A stretch of DNA of 14,196 nucleotides from an uncultured Propionivibrio sp. Lineage in GTDB: Bacteria > Pseudomonadota > Gammaproteobacteria > Burkholderiales > Rhodocyclaceae. The stretch's first letter is position 1, and the number at the start of each line of letters is the position of its first letter. The stretch is from NCBI GenBank assembly GCA_938040985.1, contig CALHZD010000070.1, positions 1-14,196 on the forward strand. Reading direction: 5' to 3'. The position numbers and the translations under genes are program-made. The notes under the pieces were generated by a model. It was not told the DNA's origin. It did no database searches and worked only from the letters and a program-made list of their open reading frames with translations. This document shows positions 6,059 to 13,085 of the stretch, in pieces.

Positions 6059-6959
6059 ACGCCCCCAGTTTTTCCGCCAGAAAGCCCGCCAACACCTGAA
6101 TCTTCATCAAGTGGCGGCTGTCCAGCGGATAGACAAGGTAAATGCCATTCGTTTCCGCGCTGAGGGTCGGGGTAATCTGCCAATCGGGTAGCAACAGGCG
6201 CAGGCGGCCATCCGCCAGGTACGGGGCAATCAGCCAGTCGGTCAGATGGCTGATGCCTTGCCCGGCCAGCGTTGCGGTGAGCAGCACAGCGGCGCTGTTG
6301 CCGCTGAGGTTGCCGCGCGCGTTGACGGTGATGGTTTCGCCGTCGCGGCGGCAGTACCAGCGCGAGGGGTAGCCGCGATAGTTGTAGGCGAGGCAGTTGT
6401 GCGCTTCAAGGTCGGCAGGGCTTTGCGGCGTGCCGTGGGCGGCGAGATAGTCCGGCGCGGCGCAGAGCAGGCGGCGTTGCGGGGCAAGGCGGCGCGCCAC
6501 CAGCCGCTCGTCTTTCACCCGCCCGACGCGAATGGCGGCGTCCACCGGTTCGGCGAAAAGGTCCACGAAGTGGTCAATGGCGTAGAGTTCCAGTTCAATG
6601 CGCGGGTAGCGGCGGGCAAATTCGGGCAGGTGTGGCGCAATCTCTGCGGCGGCGTAGTCCACCGGCAGCGTCAGGCACAGCCGCCCCTGCGGGCTGTGCA
6701 CATCCTCGCGCAGGGCCTGGTTGGCGCGGGCGAGGTCGTCGAGGATGGCGCGGGTTTGTTGCAGGTAGCGCTGCCCGGCGTTGGTGAGGCTGATGCGGCG
6801 GGTGCTGCGCAGGAGCAGCGGCACGCCCAGTTCGGCTTCGAGCTGGTCGATCTGGCGGCTGACGGAAGAGACGGCCAGCCCCAGCTGCCGCGCACTGGCG
6901 GAAAAACTACCGCTGGCGGCGACGTGGTGCAGCAGGTTCAGGGCGGTGAAGTAGTCCAT
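6057..6959 (-). CDS. LysR-type transcriptional regulator
   Basis: A 300-residue protein of standard LysR length. The N-terminal winged helix-turn-helix is clear: FTALNLLHHVAASGSFSASA, then RQLGLAVSSVSRQIDQLEAEL with the recognition helix, and LLLRSTRRISLTNAGQRYL. The effector domain follows (RLCLTLPVDYAAAEIAPHLP, FVDLFAEPVDAAIRVGRVKD, and GISHLTDWLIAPYLADGRL), with a layout like the subgroup containing DmlR and YhjC. It is divergent from the LLM-class oxidoreductase with 107 bases between, the usual arrangement for a LysR regulator and its target. It probably senses a small molecule, controls that gene and represses itself. Effector unknown. The 3' end is duplicated at 4783-4882 and repeat A5 abuts the stop codon. 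Confidence 0.93.
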   Translation of the reverse strand: MDYFTALNLLHHVAASGSFSASARQLGLAVSSVSRQIDQLEAELGVPLLLRSTRRISLTNAGQRYLQQTRAILDDLARANQALREDVHSPQGRLCLTLPVDYAAAEIAPHLPEFARRYPRIELELYAIDHFVDLFAEPVDAAIRVGRVKDERLVARRLAPQRRLLCAAPDYLAAHGTPQSPADLEAHNCLAYNYRGYPSRWYCRRDGETITVNARGNLSGNSAAVLLTATLAGQGISHLTDWLIAPYLADGRLRLLLPDWQITPTLSAETNGIYLVYPLDSRHLMKIQVLAGFLAEKLGA

Positions 6960-7013
6960 ACGGCTTCCTTTGTGATAAACGCAAAATAGTTTCGCATTTT
7001 TAACCTATTATCA

Positions 7014-7026
7014 TTGCGAGGCGCAA
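7014..7026 (+). promoter_or_regulatory. Candidate LysR box (T-N11-A)
   Basis: TTGCGAGGCGCAA is a perfect five-base dyad (TTGCG/CGCAA) fitting the T-N11-A pattern bound by LysR regulators. It lies in the 107-base gap between the divergent LysR gene and the LLM oxidoreductase. TTGCGA also fits a -35 box with TATCTA at 7036-7041 as -10, so binding here could block or contact polymerase. An imperfect second dyad (GCAAAATAGTTTCGC) lies at about 6981-6995. Confidence 0.45.
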
Positions 7027-7066
7027 AGATTATCCTATCTACCAGATTCACCATTGAGGACAATCC

Positions 7067-8116
7067 ATGCGCAACCCGCTTGATTCCGTGCCGAAGCTGT
7101 CCGTCATCGGGCAGGATAACAGCGCTCTTTTCCACGCCAGCCCCGCCGCCGGGCAGGGCGCGCAACTGCCGCCCGCGCTGGCGCAGCACCGCGCCTTTGC
7201 CGGCGTTTTTCAGAAAGGCAAGCTGACCGTCGGCATCGCCGCGCCGTTCAAGGGATATGCGGATGTGCCCGTGCCGTCGTTGGAAGACCTGGGCGAACTG
7301 GCGCAACTCGCCGACCGTCTCGGCTTCGCCGCCCTGTGGCTGCGCGACGTGCCCTTTCTCGACCCACATTTCGGCGACGTTGGCCAGGCGCTCGACCCCT
7401 ACCTCACCCTCGGCTACCTCGCCGCAAAAACAGAAAATATTGCCCTCGGCACCGCCGGCCTGATTGCGCCGCTGCGCTCGCCCATCCACATGGCAAAAGC
7501 GGCGGCCAGCGCCGAGGTGTTGAGCGGCGGCCGCTTCCTGCTCGGCCTGTCCAGCGGCGACCGGCCGGTGGAATACCCCGCTTTCAAGGCCGATTACGAC
7601 AACCGCGCCGAGCGCTTCCGCGAGGCCTGGGCGATGATCCGCACCCTGCTGCAAGACGACTTCCCGCGTTATCGCGGCACGCATTACGGCGATCTGCGCG
7701 GCGACATCGACCTCGTGCCGAAAATCTCGCACCGCCTGCCGATGATCGCCATCGGCCGGGCGCGGCAGGCGCTGGAGTGGCTGGCGAACACGGCGGACGC
7801 GTGGCTGTGGCACGGCGTCAACCCGCGCGACACCGCCAACGTCGTGCAGACGCTGGCGGAACTCAATCAGGACGGCCACTGGCGCCCCTTCGGCTACGCC
7901 AACTTCGTCGAACTGCTGGATGACGCCAACGCCTCAGCCCGCCTCTACAACCACATCTACCTACGCGGCGGCAGCAAGGCCATCGCTGCGCACTGGCAGG
8001 AACAGCGCGAACAGGGCCTGGCCCACGTCGTCCTCAACCTGAAGCCGACGCGCCGCCCCGCTGCCGAGACCTTGCAGGATTTGGCGGAAAACGTGCTGCC
8101 GGGGTTGCTGGCGTAG
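7067..8116 (+). CDS. LLM-class (luciferase-like) flavin-dependent oxidoreductase
   Basis: A 349-residue protein of the bacterial luciferase-like superfamily, which uses reduced FMN or F420 in a TIM barrel. Visible landmarks: FQKGKLTVGIAAPF as the first strand, EDLGELAQLADRLGFAALWL with the first helix and second strand, ENIALGTAGLIAPLRSPIHM, then SAEVLSGGRFLLGLSSGDRP, the family's most typical segment, and RAERFREAWAMI. A proteobacterial protein of this type most likely uses FMNH2 from a flavin reductase. Two flavin reductase loci, one intact, lie in this window. The start has GAGGA about six bases upstream. The gene is divergent from the LysR regulator, its probable controller. Possible reactions include monooxygenation of small organic compounds. 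No substrate can be named. Confidence 0.88.
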   Translation: MRNPLDSVPKLSVIGQDNSALFHASPAAGQGAQLPPALAQHRAFAGVFQKGKLTVGIAAPFKGYADVPVPSLEDLGELAQLADRLGFAALWLRDVPFLDPHFGDVGQALDPYLTLGYLAAKTENIALGTAGLIAPLRSPIHMAKAAASAEVLSGGRFLLGLSSGDRPVEYPAFKADYDNRAERFREAWAMIRTLLQDDFPRYRGTHYGDLRGDIDLVPKISHRLPMIAIGRARQALEWLANTADAWLWHGVNPRDTANVVQTLAELNQDGHWRPFGYANFVELLDDANASARLYNHIYLRGGSKAIAAHWQEQREQGLAHVVLNLKPTRRPAAETLQDLAENVLPGLLA

Positions 8117-8134
8117 CGTGCGCTTGAGCCGTTT

Positions 8135-8166
8135 GGCGCGAGAACCTAGTATTTATGCCGCTTGGC
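8135..8166 (+). repeat. Short dispersed repeat, copy 2
   Basis: Partner of the segment at 1175-1204. It lies between the LLM oxidoreductase stop and the hchA-like start, where the 145-base gap otherwise holds only the AAGGAG ribosome binding site of the next gene. Confidence 0.4.
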
Positions 8167-8261
8167 GGCTGTTGCCTTGCAAACACCGCCATCAGCCTCA
8201 TTTCATCAAATCCACGGCAGCCGCCGTTTTATCCACCCTAAAACTCAAGGAGAAAGAAACC

Positions 8262-9134
8262 ATGACCGAACTGTCCAAAACCCCCGTCCCCGACCGCGCC
8301 GAGCACAACGCCTACTTCCCGTCCGAGTACTCGCTCTCGCAATACACCGCGAAAAAAACCGACTTCACCGGCGTGAAATTTGCAAAACCCTACACCGGCG
8401 GCCAGCACAAAGTGCTGATGCTCGCCACCGACGAACGCTACCTGCAAATGCAAAACGGCACATGGTTCTCCACCGGCAACCACCCCGTCGAAACCCTGCT
8501 GCCGATGCTGCACATCCACAAAGCGGGCTTCGAGATTGACGTGGCGACCCTCTCCGGCAACCACGCCAAATTCGAAATGTGGGCGATGCCCAGTGAGGAC
8601 AAAGCCGTCGCCGACATCTACGCCGAATACCTGCCGAAACTCGACAAACCGGCGAAACTCGCCGACATCATCGACGCCGCGACCGCGCCGGATTCCCCCT
8701 ACATCGCCGTCCTCATCCCCGGCGGCCACGGCGCCTTCAACAAAATCCCGGAAAGCCGCGAAGTCAAACGCCTGCTCGACTGGGCGCTCGCCAACGACCG
8801 CTTCATCATCACCCTCTGCCACGGCCCCGCCGCCCTCGCCGCTGCCGCGCTTGACCGCGCCGACGCCGACTTCCCCTTCAAAGGCTACGAACTCTGCGTC
8901 TTCCCCGACGCGCTGGACGAAGGCGCGAACATCGACATCGGCTACATGCCGGGCAAACTGCCGTGGCTGCTCGCCGCGCGCCTCGAAGCGCTCGGCATGA
9001 AAGTGATGAACGACGGCATCAGCGGCCAGGTGCACCAGGACCGCAAGCTGCTCACCGGCGACAGCCCGCTCGCCGGCAACAAACTCGGCATCCTCGCCGC
9101 CGAACAACTATTGAAAGCGGTTGGCGTGGCCTGA
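8262..9134 (+). CDS. hchA: Glyoxalase III / protein deglycase Hsp31 (HchA)
   Basis: A 290-residue DJ-1/PfpI-superfamily protein closely following E. coli HchA along its length. The catalytic set is in place: nucleophilic Cys186 in TLCHGPAAL, adjacent His187, Asp216 in VFPDA, and Glu78 in NHPVETLLPM. Other matching stretches are KFEMWAMP, IPGGHGAFNKIPES, IGYMPGKLPW and the C-terminal HQDRKLLTGDSPLAGNKLG. HchA converts methylglyoxal to lactate without glutathione, has been reported to repair glycated proteins, and has chaperone activity. It acts in the cytoplasm as a dimer. AAGGAG lies about ten bases upstream of the ATG. It follows the LLM oxidoreductase and may be co-transcribed with it. Together with the quinone reductases nearby it suggests defence against reactive carbonyls and quinones. 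Confidence 0.95.
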   Translation: MTELSKTPVPDRAEHNAYFPSEYSLSQYTAKKTDFTGVKFAKPYTGGQHKVLMLATDERYLQMQNGTWFSTGNHPVETLLPMLHIHKAGFEIDVATLSGNHAKFEMWAMPSEDKAVADIYAEYLPKLDKPAKLADIIDAATAPDSPYIAVLIPGGHGAFNKIPESREVKRLLDWALANDRFIITLCHGPAALAAAALDRADADFPFKGYELCVFPDALDEGANIDIGYMPGKLPWLLAARLEALGMKVMNDGISGQVHQDRKLLTGDSPLAGNKLGILAAEQLLKAVGVA

Positions 9135-9143
9135 TAGCTACCA

Positions 9144-9295
9144 ATACCAATCCCGAAAATTAAGGCGAGAAAGCGGCGCGCCGAAGATAGTTCCGGTCGT
9201 ACGGCGCAGGTTTCCCATAAAAATCACACCACGACTTTTATGGGCGCCCGGCCAGGCGCGCCAATACATGCAAATGATTTCCCGGGATGGGATAA
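9144..9295 (-). repeat. Type A repeat, copy A6, with an internal hairpin
   Basis: The left end ATACCAATCCCGAAAATTAA and the right end TTTCCCGGGATGGGATA are inverted copies typical of type A, and GGCGCGCC blocks lie inside both ends. The copy is about 50 bases longer than A1. The extra part includes a hairpin with nine-base arms CCCATAAAA (9214-9222) and TTTTATGGG (9236-9244). It occupies most of the gap between hchA and the quinone oxidoreductase gene. Confidence 0.7.
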
Positions 9296-9318
9296 CGCTT
9301 AATCTTTCGAGAACCCCC

Positions 9319-10317
9319 ATGACCATGCAGCGCATCAACATGCACGACACCGGCGGCCCCGACGTGCTTTATCTTGAAACCGCCGCCATCCCGCAGCCGC
9401 AGGCGGGCGAAATCCTCATCAAAACCGCCTATGCCGGCGTCAACCGCCCCGACGTGATGCAGCGCGAAGGCGCCTACCCCATGCCGCCCGGCCTCACCCC
9501 CATCCTGGGGCTGGAACTCTCCGGCACGGTTGTCGCCCTCGGCGCAGGCGTAAGCGGCTTTGCCGTGGGCGACGCCGTCTGCGCGCTCACCGACGGCGGC
9601 GCCTATGCGGAATACTGCACCGTCCCCGCCGGACAAGTGCTGCCGCTGCCCACTGGCTACAGCCTGCAAGCGGGCGCGCTCCTGCCGGAAACCTTCTTCA
9701 CCGTCTGGTCGAACCTCTTCATGGACGGGCAAATGCGCGCGGGCGAAACCCTGCTCGTGCACGGTGGCAGCAGCGGCCTCGGCCTCACCGCACTCGCCAT
9801 CGCCCGCGGCCTGGGTTTGCAGACCTTTGCCACCGTCGGCAACGACGATAAAAAACAGGCGGTTGCCGCGTTCGGCGCAATCCCCATTAACTACAAAAGC
9901 GAAGACTTCGCCGCCGTCGTCCAAGCGGCGGGCGGCGTGGACGGTATTCTTGACGTGGTCGGTGGGCGCTACCTCGCGCAGAACCTCGCCAGCCTCAAAC
10001 GCGATGGCCGCCTCTTCCTCATCGGCTTCATGGGCGGCGCCGTTGCGCATGAAGTGAACCTGCTCGACATCGCCGTCAAACGCATTCACATCACCGGCTC
10101 GACCCTGCGCGGCCGCAGCAGCGCGGAAAAAGCCGCCATCGCCGCCTCGCTGCGGGAACACGTCTGGCCGCTGCTCGCCGATGGCCGCATCACCCCGCCG
10201 CTGCTGCACCGCAGCTATCCCTATCAGGACGTACAAGCCGCCCACCGCGAAATCGACCGTGGCACGCACATCGGCAAAATCCTGCTCGACTTCACCCACC
10301 ACGAGGACACCCTATGA
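9319..10317 (+). CDS. NAD(P)H quinone oxidoreductase, PIG3 type (MDR superfamily)
   Basis: A 332-residue medium-chain reductase of the zinc-free quinone oxidoreductase group, closest in pattern to the PIG3 family. Landmarks: VNRPDVMQREGAYPMPPG (41-58), LGLELSGTVVALG (63-75), GGAYAEYCTVPA (93-104), LPETFFTVWSNLF (122-134) and the nucleotide-binding loop HGGSSGLGLTALAIA (148-162). The zinc-ligand pattern of alcohol dehydrogenases is absent. PIG3-type enzymes use NADPH to reduce quinones such as naphthoquinones. The frame is open further upstream, but that part is repeat A6. ATG 9319 (or 9325) fits family N-termini (MQRINMHDTGGPDVL). No strong ribosome binding site is seen, only GAG. The stop overlaps the next start (ATGA at 10314-10317), so the genes are translationally coupled. 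Confidence 0.9.
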   Translation: MTMQRINMHDTGGPDVLYLETAAIPQPQAGEILIKTAYAGVNRPDVMQREGAYPMPPGLTPILGLELSGTVVALGAGVSGFAVGDAVCALTDGGAYAEYCTVPAGQVLPLPTGYSLQAGALLPETFFTVWSNLFMDGQMRAGETLLVHGGSSGLGLTALAIARGLGLQTFATVGNDDKKQAVAAFGAIPINYKSEDFAAVVQAAGGVDGILDVVGGRYLAQNLASLKRDGRLFLIGFMGGAVAHEVNLLDIAVKRIHITGSTLRGRSSAEKAAIAASLREHVWPLLADGRITPPLLHRSYPYQDVQAAHREIDRGTHIGKILLDFTHHEDTL

Positions 10318-10961
10318 ACATCTACATCGCCGGCGCTACCGGCCGCGTCGCCCAAGCGCTCACTGCCAGACTCGCCGCCGCCGGGCACCACATCCGTGCC
10401 GGCGCGCGCCGCCCGGAAACCCTCACCGCCACGGCGTAAATCGAACCCGTCGCACTTGACCTGCACGCCGACATGGCGACGCTGGCAGCCAACATCGCCG
10501 GCGCCGACATCCTCTACTTCACCGCCGGCTCGCGCGGCAAAGACCTGCTGCAAACCGACGCCTTCGGCGTCATCAAACTCATGCAGGCGGCGGAACAGGC
10601 GGGGGTGAAGCGCTTCATCATGCTCAGTTCCACCTTTGCCGACCGGCCCGAAAAATGGCACGAACCGCCGCTGGCCGCGCTCACCGACTACAACATCGCC
10701 AAATACCTCGCCGACCAATGGCTGATGCACCGCACCGCGCTGGACTACACCATCCTGCAACCCGGCGCGCTCACCAAAAGCCCGGGCAGCGGCAAAGTGC
10801 GGCTCAACCGCGACGAAATGGGGCAAAACAGCATCGACAACGTCGCCGCCGTCCTCGCTGCGCTGGCGGATGCACCGCACACCATCGGCCAAACCATCAC
10901 CATGACAGACGGCGAAGAGGACATCACATCCGCCATTGCCGCCTTACAGGAGAAACCATGA
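10314..10961 (+). pseudogene. NAD(P)-binding (NmrA/SDR-like) protein with a premature TAA
   Basis: The full frame would give about 215 residues of an atypical short-chain dehydrogenase-like NAD(P)-binding protein. It begins MNIYIAGATGRVAQALTARL with the GxxGxxx nucleotide loop. Later parts are IAGADILYFTAGSRGKDLLQ, GVKRFIMLSSTFADRP, YNIAKYLADQWL and DYTILQPGALT, all typical of this family. Codon 42 is TAA (10437-10439), in the poorly conserved stretch between TLTATA and IEPVALDL. The rest of the frame is open and otherwise well kept, so the change looks recent. Restart at the ATG at 10473 would lose the nucleotide loop. ATGA overlaps with both neighbours show it was the second gene of a coupled operon. 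Sequencing error is possible. Confidence 0.8.
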
Positions 10962-11608
10962 ACACCCTCATCATCGGCGCCACCGGTGCCACCGGCCGCG
11001 CCCTGCTGCCGCTGCTCGTTGCCGCTCCGGCGGTAGCACGCATCGACAGCTATGGTCGCCGCGCGCCGGACATCAGCGCTGCCAAACTGCATCACTACAC
11101 CATCGACTTCAGCCAACCGCAGCAATGGGCGGACGACGTGCGCGGCGACACCGCCTTCATCTGCCTCGGCACGACGCTGAAAGCAGCGGGCAGCAAAACC
11201 GCGCAATGGCAAATCGACTACCAGGCGGCGCTGGATTTCGCCACCGCCGCACGCAACAACGGTGCGACCACGCTGGCGCTGATTTCCGCCGCCGGCGCTG
11301 ACCCCGCCTCGCGCATCTTCTATTCGCGCATGAAGGGCAAGCTGGAACAGGCCGTGACTGCCCTGAAATTCCCGCACCTGCTGATTTTCCGCCCGCCGCT
11401 GCTCATCCGCCCGGACAGCGACCGCTTCGGCGAAAAACTAGCCGAACGCCTGTTTGCCGCCTGCAACGCCGTCGGCCTGCTGCAAAACCAACGCCCGCAA
11501 CCCGTGGCCGATTTGGCGCGGGCCATGCTCAAAACCGCATCGAATCCGCCGCCAGGCAAAGTGCGGATTTATCCGCCCGCAGACATCCGCGCCCTACTGC
11601 GCGGCTGA
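10958..11608 (+). CDS. NAD(P)-binding protein, HTATIP2-like atypical SDR
   Basis: A 216-residue protein with an N-terminal Rossmann motif (TLIIGATGATGRALLPLL) and the pattern of bacterial HTATIP2/TIP30-like proteins: DTAFICLGTTLKAAGSKTAQ, the QIDYQAALDFATAARNNGAT helix, LALISAAGADPASRIFYSR with YxxxK (YSRMK), and LIFRPPLLIRPDSDRFGEKL. Members bind NADPH and are often annotated as oxidoreductases. Their physiological reactions are largely unknown. It overlaps the previous gene by four bases (ATGA) and has AGGAG nearby, so expression is coupled. It is intact although the genes on both sides are broken. Confidence 0.87.
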   Translation: MNTLIIGATGATGRALLPLLVAAPAVARIDSYGRRAPDISAAKLHHYTIDFSQPQQWADDVRGDTAFICLGTTLKAAGSKTAQWQIDYQAALDFATAARNNGATTLALISAAGADPASRIFYSRMKGKLEQAVTALKFPHLLIFRPPLLIRPDSDRFGEKLAERLFAACNAVGLLQNQRPQPVADLARAMLKTASNPPPGKVRIYPPADIRALLRG

Positions 11609-11673
11609 AGGCCCGCTTGCCAAATCGCCCGAAGTCCTGTCCGACAACCGCAAACATCAAGGAAATAAATCCC

Positions 11674-12057
11674 ATGCCTCTGAAAACCGTCCCCCTCAAC
11701 AAAGCCTACCGCCTGCTCAACCACGGCCCGACCGTCATCCTCTCCGCCGCGCACGAGGGGCGCGAGAACGCCATGAGCGCCACCTAGGTTGGCCTCTTCG
11801 ACTTCGCGCCAACCAAAATCACCGCCATCATCGACCGAGCCGCCTACACCCGCCGCCTCATCGAGCAAAGCGGCTACCTCGCCGTGCATGTGCCGTTCGC
11901 GGCGCAGGCCGAACAAGTCATCGCCCTCGGCAGCACCAGCGGCCGCGACAATCCGCAGAAAGTGGCGGACTGCGGCCTCGCTTTCTTCCATCAGGACGGC
12001 CACACCACGCCGCTCATCAAAGACTGCGCCGCCTTCTTAGCTTACTTTCTGGCATGA
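11674..12057 (+). pseudogene. Flavin reductase pseudogene: TAG codon and lost 3' end
   Basis: Starts MPLKTVPLNKAYRLLNHGP with an AAGGAA ribosome binding site. It matches the intact flavin reductase at 2868-3449 over its first two thirds (ENAMSAT, YTRRLIEQSGYLAVHVPF, HQDGHTTPLIKDCAAFLAY). Codon 38 is TAG (11785-11787) where the intact homologue has Trp in MSAAWSCVL, consistent with a single G to A change of TGG. After KDCAAF the likeness ends and the sequence becomes the right end of a type A repeat, whose bases supply the last residues and a TGA at 12055-12057. About 70 C-terminal residues are missing. It was the last gene of the operon starting at 9319. Loss here may have been tolerated because a homologue exists. 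Confidence 0.85.
12024..12057 (+). repeat. Type A repeat, right-end fragment A8
   Basis: GCGCCGCCTTCTTAGCTTAC followed by TTTCTGGCATGAG matches the right end of type A copies (compare GCTAGCTTAATTTCTGG in A1 and CGCGCCGCCTTCT in A2). Only this end is present. It marks the breakpoint of the flavin reductase pseudogene. Confidence 0.7.
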
Positions 12058-12068
12058 GCTGGGCGCTT

Positions 12069-13076
12069 TTATTGGTTCAGCCCCTGCTTTTTCAGCCATT
12101 CGGCCATGAGCTCGGCCAATTGCGCGTTGTTCTTTTCGCCCATCAGGAAGTGCGAGTTGCCTTTGATGCCGCGTTCCGGCAGGTGGACGAGTTCGGCTTT
12201 GCCGCCGTGGCGGTTGATGGTATCGACGAACTGTTTTGCCATCGCCAGTTCTGTCCCCCATTTGTCTTCGCCGACGTTGTCCGAGCCGAGTTTGATGTGG
12301 TCGCCGTAGTAGAGGACGATGGGGATTTGCGTCAGTTTTTTGAAGTCGGTTTCCGGCACGGCGAGGGCGGAGGCGGAGAGGGCGGGGAACCGCGCTTGGG
12401 TGATGTGCGGCATGTCGTTTTCCGGAAAGAGGAAGGGCGTGCCGCCCGGTTCCCAGGCGACGATGGCTTTCACGTTGTCGCTCTTGATGGCGGCGCGCCA
12501 GCCGATGGTGCCGCCCATGGAGTGGGTGACAAGCACGGCGCCGCCGGTTTTGTCGGTGAGTTGCGCCAGCACCGTAGCATTCAGGTCGTTATCAAGCGGG
12601 CCGCTGCCGATGGTCCAGCTTTGCTGGAAGGCGGTGTAGGCTTCTTCGCCCGCCGGAAACTGGGCGTTGGCGACGGGGTTGCCTTTATCGTCGTAGTGTC
12701 CCACGCGCGAGAGTATCCACAGGGTTTTGTCGCCGTACATCGGGTTGCTCGCCCACGGGGTCTCCGGCGTGACGGCGGCGGTGGAGAGGTTGGCTTTGCC
12801 GCTCCTCGGCTGGTCGAGCAGGTAAACGCTGTAGCCTTTACGCAGGAAGAGGGTGTCGAAGCCTTCGCGGCCATCGACGGTGCTTTCCCAGGTGCGCGAG
12901 GATTGCGCGCCGCCGTGCTGGAAGATGAGCGGCGTTTTTTTGGCTTCAACCGGCATCTGGTATTTGACGTAGCTGCCGCCGATAGTAAAGCTGCCCTGTT
13001 TGTCGATGCTGAGCGGGGCGGCATGAGCGGTGCTGAGGATAAGGGTCAGGGTAGTGGCAAGCAGGGTGCGGGTCAT
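12069..13076 (-). CDS. Secreted alpha/beta-hydrolase, esterase 713-like
   Basis: A 335-residue protein with a signal peptide (MTRTLLATTLTLILSTAHA, cleavage near residue 19-20), so probably periplasmic or secreted. The alpha/beta-hydrolase fold shows in the HGG oxyanion turn (54-56, FQHGGAQSSRTWE), the SVYLLDQPRSGKA strand and the nucleophile elbow THSMGG with Ser186. Glu209 in VAWEPGG lies 23 residues after the serine and His309 is in KGNSHFLMG. A Ser-Glu-His triad with Glu just after the next strand is the arrangement described for Alcaligenes esterase 713, and overall length and motifs agree. The natural substrate is unknown. The start lies nine bases after the stop of the upstream NTF2-like gene, with GAGGA as ribosome binding site overlapping that stop, so the two genes form one operon. 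Confidence 0.88.
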   Translation of the reverse strand: MTRTLLATTLTLILSTAHAAPLSIDKQGSFTIGGSYVKYQMPVEAKKTPLIFQHGGAQSSRTWESTVDGREGFDTLFLRKGYSVYLLDQPRSGKANLSTAAVTPETPWASNPMYGDKTLWILSRVGHYDDKGNPVANAQFPAGEEAYTAFQQSWTIGSGPLDNDLNATVLAQLTDKTGGAVLVTHSMGGTIGWRAAIKSDNVKAIVAWEPGGTPFLFPENDMPHITQARFPALSASALAVPETDFKKLTQIPIVLYYGDHIKLGSDNVGEDKWGTELAMAKQFVDTINRHGGKAELVHLPERGIKGNSHFLMGEKNNAQLAELMAEWLKKQGLNQ

Positions 13077-13085
13077 GGTGTGTCC

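Noticed and set aside
8118..8261. In-frame 48-codon extension upstream of hchA and the similar short peptide near 1185
   Set aside because: The shared peptide (PSIYAAWR) comes from a DNA repeat in non-coding sequence. A strong ribosome binding site places the hchA start at 8262.
8238..9107. Long minus-strand open frame opposite hchA
   Set aside because: Shadow of hchA, whose catalytic residues and full-length likeness to the family are clear.
9121..9318. N-terminal 66-codon extension of the quinone oxidoreductase
   Set aside because: The extension is encoded by repeat A6 and has no family likeness. The family N-terminus starts at 9319 or 9325.
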